Origin: CAYWKU01 sp964459325
GTDB lineage: Bacteria; RBG-13-61-14; CAYWKU01
Reading direction: 5' to 3'
NCBI GenBank assembly: GCA_964459325.1
Contig: CAYWKU010000034.1
Span: forward strand, 1 to 35,494
DNA length: 35,494 nucleotides
Shown here: positions 23,840 through 31,131 of the stretch, piece by piece
Numbering within the stretch: the first letter of the stretch is position 1
Layout: each line of letters begins with the position of its first letter
Translations under genes and position numbers: made by a program
The notes under the pieces: model-generated
The model's input: the letters and a program-made list of their open reading frames with translations, nothing else
Databases searched by the model: none
Told to the model about the DNA's origin: nothing

Positions 23840-25903
23840 ATGAACCCGCTAAAGATAAAGGGCCCGAAGGGAGCTGTAAAATTTTTTCTTTTGCCGTTTG
23901 TGGCTATTTGTCTGGCCCTTTTTATATGCGCCGGTTGCGAAAAGAAAACCGGCGATTTGAACGTATTGTTGATAACCGTAGACGGCATGAGGTCGGATAC
24001 GGTGGGCCCGAGAATCAAAAAAGGCGCGGAGATGCCGGTTTTGGACGGACTGTGGAAAAATGGGACAGTCTTTCCGAACACGATTGTAACCAGCCCTTTC
24101 AGAACTCCCTCCTACAGTTCCATATTTTCCGGCCTTTATCCCTCCAAGCACGGGGTGCGTAGTTCGGTAGCGGACTTTCTTCCCGAAGAAATCGCGATTT
24201 TCCCCGAGCTTTTACAAAACGGCGGATACCGAACGGGCGCGGTGGTTAGTAATGCGCAAGCGGAATCGATAACCGGCTTATCTCAAGGTTTTAATTACTA
24301 CCAGGATGACATGATTGCGGCTCCCGTCTCCGTCGGGATTCCCTGGGGAAGAAGGGTTCCAAACGCCGATGCCAAGGACGTTACCGATAAAGCCATCGGG
24401 TGGCTGGAAGAAGCCCGACATGTTTCAAAGCCGTGGTTTTTGTGGACCCAGTACTCGGATTTACTTCCTGCCAGAGACATACCCACACCCTTTCGGGAAA
24501 TGTTCTCTTCCAAAAGTTATGGCGGAGCTTTGACATACGTGGACACCAACATCGGTTTGATAATGGGTAAGCTCGATGATTGGGATATAAGAAAAAGAAC
24601 GCTGGTGATAATTACTTCCTCTCACGGCCTTACACTGGCGGAACACGAGGAATCCGGCGTAAGCTCGTATAACTATATATCCAGCATCAGGGTTCCCGTC
24701 GTTGTGAATCTACCCGGAAAGATTCCTTCCGGCAGGGAGCTGCCCGGCGTTATCAGCGCTGTGGACCTGATGCCGACCATTCTCGGGTTTGCGAATCTGA
24801 AAATACCGGAAAAGATTGACGGAAGGGACTTATCCGAAAAAATTCTAAAAAAGAAAAAAGTCGAAAATACAACGGCTTATACCGAGAACTTGTTTCTGAA
24901 GAACCGGTACAACTGGCATCCGGCATATTCGCTCGTATCGAACAATTATCATCTCATAGAACACGGCAAAACCGAGCTGTATGACATCCGGGAAGACCCG
25001 GGTGAGGAAAACAACCTGGCAGATACCAACCCTGATAAAGTGAAAATGCTCAAAGAACAATTGCAGCGATTTATTTCCGCTCCATCCCCGCCTTCCCGGA
25101 AAATCGAGACTGAAACTGTGGAGAGGAAACTCAAGCTTCTCGGCATACTTGAAAACGAAAAGGAATATAACTTCTCCATGACAAGCCTGAGCAAAGACGA
25201 AATCCGCACGCTCAGGAACGAGATTATAAGCGCCAGAAGAGCCCGGAGTAAAGGCGAACACCTGAAGGCCCTCGACAAGTATACTGAAATTCTCGATAAG
25301 TACCCGACCCTTCCGTTGGCTAAATACGAACTCGGACTCATTTATATGAACATCGGAAAGCGGGAAAAAGCGAAAGAGCAGTTAAAAAAGGCCGCGTCTG
25401 CCGATTGGAAATCCCTGAAAGCCGCGGCACTGATAATGCTGGCGCAAATTTTCTCCGCTCAAAACAAGCTCGTCGAAGCCGAAAACTTGCTGGAGCCGGC
25501 AGTAAAAATTGTGCCGAAAAACCCGGCGGTTCAAACCGAGCTTGGAAACATATACGCCGCTCAAGGCCTCGATTCGGAAGCTGAAAGACAGTTCAGAAAA
25601 GCGCTGGAGCTGGAGCCCAGGTACTACCGGGCCCACTTTGCCCTGGCGTCGCTTTACATAACCGACCCCCGAAGGGCCACCGCCGCGCTGCAACAGCTCG
25701 AAAAAGTGTTTAAATACAACCCGGATTTCGCTCCCGCGCGAATCATGGCCGCCAGAATCGTTTTCAGAGCTTTCAAAAATCCCGATGAAGCCAGAATGCA
25801 CCTGGAAAAAGCGCTGAATTCCCGGCCTTCGGGGCCGATTGCCGAAAGAGCGCAACAGTTGCTTGAAGAAATAGAAAACTATAATCCGGATAAAAAACCG
25901 TAA
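23840..25903 (+). CDS. Degenerate sulfatase-like TPR lipoprotein (probable pseudoenzyme)
   Basis: Paralogue of the preceding gene with the same order: signal/lipobox (ICAGCEKK), sulfatase-like domain, then TPRs (about 460-680; AERQFRKALELEPRYYRAHF and others). The catalytic centre is broken. The nucleophile site TLPSH is RTPSY here (Arg88 in place of Thr). The GDHG metal block is TSSHG (Ser261 in place of Asp), and the following GEHGEMTHG has become AEHEESGVSS, losing a His. Only the first Asp (TVDGMRSD) remains. It is otherwise full length with good conservation, so it looks like a maintained scaffold rather than a decaying pseudogene. GGAGG five bases before ATG 23840 sets the start; an upstream GTG and ATG fit less well. 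It follows the active paralogue by 19 bases. Confidence 0.83.
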   Translation: MNPLKIKGPKGAVKFFLLPFVAICLALFICAGCEKKTGDLNVLLITVDGMRSDTVGPRIKKGAEMPVLDGLWKNGTVFPNTIVTSPFRTPSYSSIFSGLYPSKHGVRSSVADFLPEEIAIFPELLQNGGYRTGAVVSNAQAESITGLSQGFNYYQDDMIAAPVSVGIPWGRRVPNADAKDVTDKAIGWLEEARHVSKPWFLWTQYSDLLPARDIPTPFREMFSSKSYGGALTYVDTNIGLIMGKLDDWDIRKRTLVIITSSHGLTLAEHEESGVSSYNYISSIRVPVVVNLPGKIPSGRELPGVISAVDLMPTILGFANLKIPEKIDGRDLSEKILKKKKVENTTAYTENLFLKNRYNWHPAYSLVSNNYHLIEHGKTELYDIREDPGEENNLADTNPDKVKMLKEQLQRFISAPSPPSRKIETETVERKLKLLGILENEKEYNFSMTSLSKDEIRTLRNEIISARRARSKGEHLKALDKYTEILDKYPTLPLAKYELGLIYMNIGKREKAKEQLKKAASADWKSLKAAALIMLAQIFSAQNKLVEAENLLEPAVKIVPKNPAVQTELGNIYAAQGLDSEAERQFRKALELEPRYYRAHFALASLYITDPRRATAALQQLEKVFKYNPDFAPARIMAARIVFRAFKNPDEARMHLEKALNSRPSGPIAERAQQLLEEIENYNPDKKP

Positions 25904-25954
25904 AACGGCCAAACGGAACCCTCGCATTTGGCCTGAACAATCCGGTTGGCTATC

Positions 25955-26761
25955 ATGAGCCTGACCAATTTCCGTGTTGATGGGTGCCGGCAGATGGAAG
26001 ACCTGGAAAAAATACTGAATGAAATATTGCAAAAGTATACTCTTTCAAAAGAAGAAGACCGCAACCGGGCGTACGAGGAATGCGTCGAGTTCGCCGAGAA
26101 CCGGCTTTCCGACGACCTGCGATGTAACTCCTTCCTTCGCATGGCCGCGCTGATGCTGGAGAAGGACCCGGTTGAAATCGACATAATCCGGGAAATGGTG
26201 GATATGCCCGACGACGCCATACTGGACGTGGCATACGACGAACGACTCGGGTTTGTACTGACCGCCAACTCCTCGGGCCTGGAATACCTCTCCCAATTGC
26301 TCAACCTGCTCGCGGAAGCTCCTCATGGAGAACACGTCCACCTCTATAACGACGAAGACCCGCTCTCCGCCATCAGCTTCAACCTCGTGCTTTACCACGA
26401 AGCGGACGAATGGTTCTCTAAAGCCGAGTCCGAAGCCGCCGAAATTGGAGCGTTTCGCAGAAGGGCCGTGCACGCCTCCGAAATATTCGCAGTGCAGGTG
26501 GTGGGCAATACGCCCCACGGCATGCCCATTACCAGGGACAGGATTTACAGGGTCGTGAGCGTCGAAGCTTGTTCACCCGACTTCGATGACGATGTCAGGG
26601 ACGAGAAAACCTGGAGAAAGTTTTTTCACGGTGACTCCGAAAGGTACGTCAACGTGCTGATACTCGACGACGACGGCGAAGACCTCGAACTTGTCCTGAA
26701 CATGGACGACCCCGACGTCATCCTGTTCAAAAAACGGGATATCGAGGACCTTTTAAAGTAA
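25955..26761 (+). CDS. Hypothetical protein with Imm32-like segment
   Basis: About 268 acidic, soluble residues without signal or membrane segments. The N-terminal third is helical. The middle (about residues 100-155: FVLTANSSGLEYLSQLLNLL, GEHVHLYNDEDPLS, ISFNLVLYHE) resembles Imm32-type immunity domains, where a Gly-Leu-x-x-Leu helix is followed by a HxHL strand. The C-terminal third has RDRIYRVVSVEA and a run of Asp-rich strands ending FKKRDIEDLLK. No toxin gene is adjacent, so an immunity role is only a possibility. The start is uncertain: TTG 25946, ATG 25955 and ATG 25994 (MEDLEKIL) are all in frame and none has a good ribosome site. It is co-directional with pyrD, 67 bases away. Confidence 0.65.
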   Translation: MSLTNFRVDGCRQMEDLEKILNEILQKYTLSKEEDRNRAYEECVEFAENRLSDDLRCNSFLRMAALMLEKDPVEIDIIREMVDMPDDAILDVAYDERLGFVLTANSSGLEYLSQLLNLLAEAPHGEHVHLYNDEDPLSAISFNLVLYHEADEWFSKAESEAAEIGAFRRRAVHASEIFAVQVVGNTPHGMPITRDRIYRVVSVEACSPDFDDDVRDEKTWRKFFHGDSERYVNVLILDDDGEDLELVLNMDDPDVILFKKRDIEDLLK

Positions 26762-26784
26762 AATGGATTATCCGGCGGCCCCGC

Positions 26785-26814
26785 TTGTTGCCCCTCTCCA
26801 AAGTGTGTTATAAA
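26785..26814 (+). promoter_or_regulatory. Predicted promoter close to the pyrD start
   Basis: TTGTTG (26785-26790) and TATAAA (26809-26814) are 18 bases apart and end 14 bases before the pyrD ATG. This would leave a 5' leader of only about eight bases, consistent with the absence of a ribosome site there. Confidence 0.35.
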
Positions 26815-26828
26815 GTTTCGATAATTCC

Positions 26829-27746
26829 ATGGACATCGATTTAAACGTTGAGTTGGGCAGGCTGAAACTTTCCAACCCGCTGCTCGCAGCCTCCGGGGTT
26901 TACGGCTACGGACGGGAGTATGAAGACGTCTGCCCCCCCGAGAATTTCGGCGCCGTAATAACCAAAGGGGTCAGCCTCCGGCCCGCTCCCGGCAACCCCC
27001 CTCCGCGCATATGGGAAACGCCGTCGGGGATGATTAACGCTATCGGACTGGAAAACGTCGGCGTGGAAAGTTTTATCCACGAAAAACTGCCGCCGCTTAT
27101 CGACCGAAAACTCAATGTAATCGCCAACTTCTTCGGCTCCACGCTCGATGAGTACGCCGAGTGCGCGGCAAGGTTGGACAAGGCCGAAGGATTGTCGGGT
27201 TTGGAGGCCAACATATCCTGTCCCAACGTGGGCAGCGAAAAGGGCCTTTACTTCGGCTCCAAGCCACCCATGGCGGAAGAAGTTACCTCCGCAATCAGAA
27301 AAAAAACCGATAAGTTTCTCATAATCAAGCTCACGCCGCAGGTAACCGACATCGCCGAAATCGCTCTCGCGGCAGAGACCGGAGGCGCCGACGCGGTAAG
27401 CCTCATAAACACCGTCCCCGCCATGGCGGTGGACGTCGAAACACGCAAGCCCAGGCTCGCCAACGTCACCGGAGGCCTTTCCGGCCCGGCCATACATCCG
27501 GTGGCGGTGAAAATGGTGCGAGACGTGGCGAACGCGGTCAAAATTCCGGTTATCGGAATCGGAGGGATAATGAACGCGGCTGATGCGCTGGAGTTCATAA
27601 TCGTGGGCGCTGCCGCGGTTCAGATTGGCTCGGCCCTGTTCTCGGAACCGAATCTCCCTGGCGCAATACTAAGCAATATAGGGGACTATATGGAACGACA
27701 CGGGATAGCTTCCCTGGCCGAACTCAGAGGAAGTCTAACGACGTAA
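26829..27746 (+). CDS. pyrD: Dihydroorotate dehydrogenase, class 1 (1B-like)
   Basis: Oxidises dihydroorotate to orotate in pyrimidine synthesis, with FMN in a TIM barrel. Seen are the N-terminal LKLSNPLLAASGVYGYG, the flavin-side GAVITKGVSLRP, NAIGLENVGVE, the catalytic loop EANISCPNV with Cys131 as the class-1 base, IIKLTPQV, and the phosphate-binding IPVIGIGGIMNAADALEF and GAAAVQIGSALF. The cytosolic form, 305 residues long with no membrane anchor, fits class 1B, which normally pairs with the PyrK iron-sulfur subunit to use NAD. No pyrK lies in this window. The ATG has no ribosome site, and a promoter-like pair lies just upstream. The enzyme is sure; the subclass is judged by overall resemblance. 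Confidence 0.95.
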   Translation: MDIDLNVELGRLKLSNPLLAASGVYGYGREYEDVCPPENFGAVITKGVSLRPAPGNPPPRIWETPSGMINAIGLENVGVESFIHEKLPPLIDRKLNVIANFFGSTLDEYAECAARLDKAEGLSGLEANISCPNVGSEKGLYFGSKPPMAEEVTSAIRKKTDKFLIIKLTPQVTDIAEIALAAETGGADAVSLINTVPAMAVDVETRKPRLANVTGGLSGPAIHPVAVKMVRDVANAVKIPVIGIGGIMNAADALEFIIVGAAAVQIGSALFSEPNLPGAILSNIGDYMERHGIASLAELRGSLTT

Positions 27747-27838
27747 TTGTCCGGGGTTAGACAACCCTTGCGAATGTGCTAAATTAAGTAAAGATTTCAT
27801 TAATTTCGAGAAAGGTTGTATATAGAGGAGGTAAAACC

Positions 27839-28630
27839 ATGAAGAGGGTATTTTCTTGGGCACTGGTGTTGGCGGTGATGGTTTCCTTTTCGCTTGCGGC
27901 ACAAGCGCAGGACCCGGCGGCGCTGAAGGCTGAAGGGAAAAAGGCCTGGGAAAACAGATTGGATTTGAAACAGGCCCAAAAAGCCGCGCAAATATTTGAA
28001 AAACTTTCCGAAATGACCCCGGAAGACGATGAAATTTCCGAATTGGCCCCACGCTCGTATTACTGGCTGGGCATCAATACGGACAGCGTGGAGAAAAAGA
28101 GGGAGTATCATCAGAAGGGATACGACCTCGGGATTAAGCTTTGCGAGGTCGAGGACAGGGTCTCCTGCAACTACTGGGCCGCATCCAATATCGGAAGATA
28201 TGCACAGACACTCGGCTCCCTCAAGCAGAAATGGTACTTCAGAAAAGTCAGCCCGCTGATGGACAAGGTCAAGGAGATGGACGAGACCTACTATTATCAC
28301 GGAGCCTACCGCTACATGGCCATCCTGATAAAAAAACTGTCCCCGACCCTGCGCAGCTTCTTCGGCGCACTGAGGGACGATTACGATTTTACCATCGAAG
28401 AAGCCGAGGAGTTGATAAAAACGGCCATCGAGGCCGAGCCCCGTTACCTCCTGAATCACGTCACCCTGGCCGAGATATACATCGAGCAAGGCAACGACGT
28501 GGAAGCCATAAAGAAGCTGAAGTGGGTGCTCGAGCAGGACCCGAACGCTTTGCCCAAGGCTATGCCCGAAAACGTGTATGAACAGAAACGGGCGAAGAAG
28601 ATAGTGAACGAGTACAAGCAAGGAGGCTGA
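27839..28630 (+). CDS. Secreted helical-repeat protein, TatT-like
   Basis: A 263-residue exported protein. A Sec signal peptide (MKRVFSWALVLAVMVSFSLA, cleavage likely after AQA near residue 23) precedes an all-helical body. The segment SCNYWAASNIGRYAQ followed by a region of helix pairs, and the C-terminal TPR-like unit (ALLNHV region, then EQGNDVEAIKKLKWVLEQDP), resemble TatT, a TPR protein associated with TRAP transporters. No TRAP genes are visible here, so that link is tentative. A strong ribosome site, GAGGAGGT at 27825-27832, fixes the start and suggests good expression. It is flanked by pyrD and lipA on the same strand, with 92 and 58 bp gaps. No lipobox is present, so it is a soluble periplasmic protein. 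Confidence 0.78.
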   Translation: MKRVFSWALVLAVMVSFSLAAQAQDPAALKAEGKKAWENRLDLKQAQKAAQIFEKLSEMTPEDDEISELAPRSYYWLGINTDSVEKKREYHQKGYDLGIKLCEVEDRVSCNYWAASNIGRYAQTLGSLKQKWYFRKVSPLMDKVKEMDETYYYHGAYRYMAILIKKLSPTLRSFFGALRDDYDFTIEEAEELIKTAIEAEPRYLLNHVTLAEIYIEQGNDVEAIKKLKWVLEQDPNALPKAMPENVYEQKRAKKIVNEYKQGG

Positions 28631-28688
28631 AACTCCATAATTGTAGGGGCAAGGTCTAAAACCCGCCGCTACGGATTTCAGCGCAGTT

Positions 28689-29558
28689 TTGAGCGTCCGA
28701 AAGCCTTCATATTTGCGCCCCGCGGCCGCATCCGGCCAATCACGGCATCGAATGAAATCCCTGCTCCGAGGTGCGGGCCTTCATACCGTTTGTGAATCCG
28801 CCCGATGCCCCAACATCGGCGAATGCTTTCATAACGGCACGGCCACTTTCATGATTCTGGGGGACGTATGTACCCGTAACTGCTCATTTTGTGCCGTTAA
28901 AAAGGGCCTTTCACAGGCTCCCGATAATGACGAGCCCCAAAGGGTGGCCCGGGTGGCCGCCCTTCTCGGCCTTTCCCACGTAGTCATAACAAGCGTTACA
29001 CGCGACGATTTACCGGACGGGGGCGCCAAGCATTTTGAGCTTACTATAAGAGCCGTTAAAAAGAAGATTCCGGAATCGGCAACGGAGGTACTCGTACCCG
29101 ATTTCTCGGGCTCGGAATCGGCCCTGAAAACCGTAATCGAGGCGGCGCCGGACGTTTTCAACCACAACGTGGAGACCGTACCGCGCCTTTACCCCGAAGT
29201 TCGGCCCGGGGCGGACTGGAACCGGTCATTGAATATCATTCGGGTGGCTTCGCAAGCGGGGCTTGTCACCAAATCCGGGATGATGCCGGGTATGGGAGAA
29301 ACACCGGAGGAAGTCGAAAGCGCCATGGAATGTCTCCTGGAAGCCGGTTGCAGGATACTCACCCTCGGCCAATACCTGGCGCCTTCAAAAAATCATTGGC
29401 CGGTTGCTGATTATATAACCCCCGAAAAATTTGCCCGATACAGGGAAATCGGTGAAAAAATGGGGTTTTACAAGGTATTTTCAGGCCCCCTGGTTCGTTC
29501 AAGCTACCGGGCGCACGAGGCCCGGCCCATCCTCGAAAGTTGCGGGCTCAGGTCTTAG
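28689..29558 (+). CDS. lipA: Lipoyl synthase LipA
   Basis: Radical SAM enzyme that inserts two sulfurs into protein-bound octanoate to make lipoate. The auxiliary cluster motif CESARCPNIGEC (Cys35, 40, 46) and the radical SAM motif CTRNCSFC (Cys61, 65, 68) are both complete, and the C-terminal RSSY (270-273) supplies the conserved Ser ligand. HNVETVPRLYPEVRP, SGMMPGMGET and LTLGQYLAPS are typical LipA segments. The start is a TTG at 28689. It is needed because the conserved KPSYLR lead lies before the first ATG, but no clear ribosome site is seen. At 289 residues it is a usual length. The octanoyltransferase gene lipB is not in the window. A miniature transposable element lies 63 bases downstream. 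Confidence 0.96.
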   Translation: MSVRKPSYLRPAAASGQSRHRMKSLLRGAGLHTVCESARCPNIGECFHNGTATFMILGDVCTRNCSFCAVKKGLSQAPDNDEPQRVARVAALLGLSHVVITSVTRDDLPDGGAKHFELTIRAVKKKIPESATEVLVPDFSGSESALKTVIEAAPDVFNHNVETVPRLYPEVRPGADWNRSLNIIRVASQAGLVTKSGMMPGMGETPEEVESAMECLLEAGCRILTLGQYLAPSKNHWPVADYITPEKFARYREIGEKMGFYKVFSGPLVRSSYRAHEARPILESCGLRS

Positions 29559-29696
29559 ACCCACCTCGGGCTACCGGCTAAGGGCGTGAAATGAGCCGGG
29601 TTCCTATCCGGTAATTCTTGTGAGACCGTTGCAAAACAGGCTTCAGGGGGAGAGAAGGCTTTTTTTCTGTAGCTCCCCGAGAATGTCTTTTCCAGA

Positions 29697-29716
29697 CAAG
29701 GGGTTTTAACCCCTTG
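29697..29716. repeat. Hairpin inside the MITE
   Basis: CAAGGGGTT-TT-AACCCCTTG is a perfect inverted repeat. It is followed five bases later by a second hairpin with the same CAAGGGG arms, so the two can pair locally or with each other. Confidence 0.65.
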
Positions 29717-29721
29717 AAATT

Positions 29722-29741
29722 CAAGGGGCTGAAGCCCCTTG
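29722..29741. repeat. Second hairpin inside the MITE
   Basis: CAAGGGGC-TGAA-GCCCCTTG is a perfect 8-bp stem with a 4-base loop, sharing arms with the hairpin just before it. Confidence 0.65.
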
Positions 29742-29849
29742 TCCATTCGGGGTTCTTTTTCGGCGCGATGAAGGTCAACACATCCCAAACGAAAAATCAT
29801 AATTCTGCAACGGCCTCCTTGTATTATTTTTCACTTGGAAGCCGCCAAC

Positions 29850-29877
29850 TTGCGTGTTACTATTATGTTATTAATAT
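29850..29877 (+). promoter_or_regulatory. Possible alr promoter
   Basis: TTGCGT (29850-29855) and TAATAT (29872-29877) lie 16 bases apart, about 36 bases before the alr ATG and 33 bases beyond the MITE right end. Both hexamers are 4/6 matches, so confidence is low. Confidence 0.25.
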
Positions 29878-29913
29878 GCTTCCCCGGTTGGCGGGTTTCC
29901 GTTTGTTTTGACA

Positions 29914-31053
29914 ATGCGTCCTACCCAGGCACATATAGACCTCGCCGCGCTGCGCCACAATTGCAGAACGCTGGCACAGCTTGTGGGCGATGAGGTATCC
30001 ATAATCCCCGTGGTCAAGGCCGATGCATATGGCCACGGCGCCGTGGGCGTCTCGTGGGCGCTTACCGAGGAAGGCGTCAACCTGGTGGCCGTTGCAACCC
30101 TCGAGGAAGCGCTCGAGCTGCAGGAGTCCGGTATCCCGGCAAGATTTCTTATTCTGGGCGGCATAACGGGCGAATCCAACCTGTTGGATATACCCCCTGA
30201 CTGCATACCGGTGGTTTGGGACGAGGACGGATTGAACTTTTCCAATGCCTTGCCCAGCGTAGCCGGCAGGCCGGTGGAAGTGCACCTGAAAATCGACACC
30301 GGCATGACACGGCTGGGCTGCCGGCCCGACCAAATGCCCCGGCTTTTCGACATCGCCCTGGGGCTGGATAACGTGCGAGTTACCGGCGTGATGAGCCACC
30401 TTTCCAGCGCCGACGGCGCCGACACCGACGATGTAGTTTTTACTCACGAGCAGGTGCTCAAGTTCCGGGAATCGTGCAGAAATCTGGCGATGGGCATCAT
30501 CCGCCACCTCGGAAACAGCGCCGGCGCACTGGCTTATCCCGAATGCCGGCTGGACGCGGTGCGGCCCGGGCTGATGCTTTACGGCATCTGGCCGTTCCCG
30601 GATTTCCAGCCCAGGAGCGGTTTGAGCCCCGAGTCGTTGAAACCGGTGATGTGCGTGAAAACCACGGTGCTGGCCGTCAGGAAAATCGATACCGGCACTC
30701 CCGTCAGCTACGGAAGGGCTCACATGGCGCATAAGCCGGAACAAATCGCAGTAATACCGGCGGGTTACGCCGACGGCGTGCCCAGAAAACTGTCCAATCG
30801 CGGCGCCGTCATCATCGGCGGCAAGAAAAGGAATATAGTGGGAAACGTGACCATGGATTACATCATGGTGGATGTCTCCGAGCAGCCCGAGGTGTTCCCC
30901 GGCGATGAAGTGGTTATAATGGGAAAACAGGGCAGCGAACAAATAACCGCCTGGGATATCGCAAAACAGGCCGACACCATACCCTACGAAATTACTTGCA
31001 ACATAAGTAAGCGCGTCACACGGATGCCCTACGATGACTACGGGAAAGAATAA
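29914..31053 (+). CDS. alr: Alanine racemase
   Basis: PLP enzyme converting L- to D-alanine for peptidoglycan. The PLP-binding lysine is in VVKADAYGHG (Lys35) and the second catalytic base is in IPAGYADGVPRKLSN (Tyr285). The barrel segments LKIDTGMTRLGC, HLGNSAGAL and VRPGLMLYGIWP are present, as are the C-terminal GNVTMDYIMVDVSE and GDEVVIMGKQG. ATG 29914 (MRPTQAHIDL) is preferred to the TTG two codons upstream; neither has a clear ribosome site. Length is 379 residues, normal for the family. The MITE inserted upstream could affect its expression. selD follows after 78 bases on the same strand. Together with PBP1A it points to a conventional cell wall. Confidence 0.96.
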   Translation: MRPTQAHIDLAALRHNCRTLAQLVGDEVSIIPVVKADAYGHGAVGVSWALTEEGVNLVAVATLEEALELQESGIPARFLILGGITGESNLLDIPPDCIPVVWDEDGLNFSNALPSVAGRPVEVHLKIDTGMTRLGCRPDQMPRLFDIALGLDNVRVTGVMSHLSSADGADTDDVVFTHEQVLKFRESCRNLAMGIIRHLGNSAGALAYPECRLDAVRPGLMLYGIWPFPDFQPRSGLSPESLKPVMCVKTTVLAVRKIDTGTPVSYGRAHMAHKPEQIAVIPAGYADGVPRKLSNRGAVIIGGKKRNIVGNVTMDYIMVDVSEQPEVFPGDEVVIMGKQGSEQITAWDIAKQADTIPYEITCNISKRVTRMPYDDYGKE

Positions 31054-31095
31054 GCTTCCAACCCATTCAAAAAGCCCCACCTTACATGACGTACC

Positions 31096-31124
31096 TTGTC
31101 GAATTAACGCTGCGCGTGTAAACT
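31096..31124 (+). promoter_or_regulatory. Predicted promoter for a leaderless selD transcript
   Basis: TTGTCG (31096-31101) and TAAACT (31119-31124) have an ideal 17-bp spacer. The ATG at 31132 comes only seven bases after the -10 element, where transcription itself would start. No ribosome site is present, which fits a leaderless message. Confidence 0.4.
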
Positions 31125-31131
31125 TCTTATC

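Larger units (their letters stand above)
29617..29822. mobile_element. MITE (196 bp, 29622-29817) with 5-bp target site duplication
   Basis: The left end GAGACCGTTGCAAAA and the reverse complement of the right end, GAGGCCGTTGCAGAA, match at 13 of 15 positions. The element is flanked on both sides by CTTGT (29617-29621 and 29818-29822), the expected mark of transposition. Inside are two neighbouring perfect hairpins (29697-29716 and 29722-29741) and an outer GGGGAG/CTCCCC pair, but no protein-coding capacity. It would need a transposase supplied from elsewhere. The left 66 bases recur with two mismatches at the end of the window. Confidence 0.78.
29559..29913. other. lipA-alr intergenic region (355 bp)
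   Basis: More than half is occupied by a 196-bp miniature inverted-repeat element with flanking 5-bp duplications. The rest holds a GC-rich stretch after lipA and an AT-rich stretch with a possible alr promoter. No real gene is present; short frames across it are products of the element. Confidence 0.6.

Noticed and set aside
29714..29911. Small frame between lipA and alr
   Set aside because: Begins inside the MITE and crosses its right end; not a gene.
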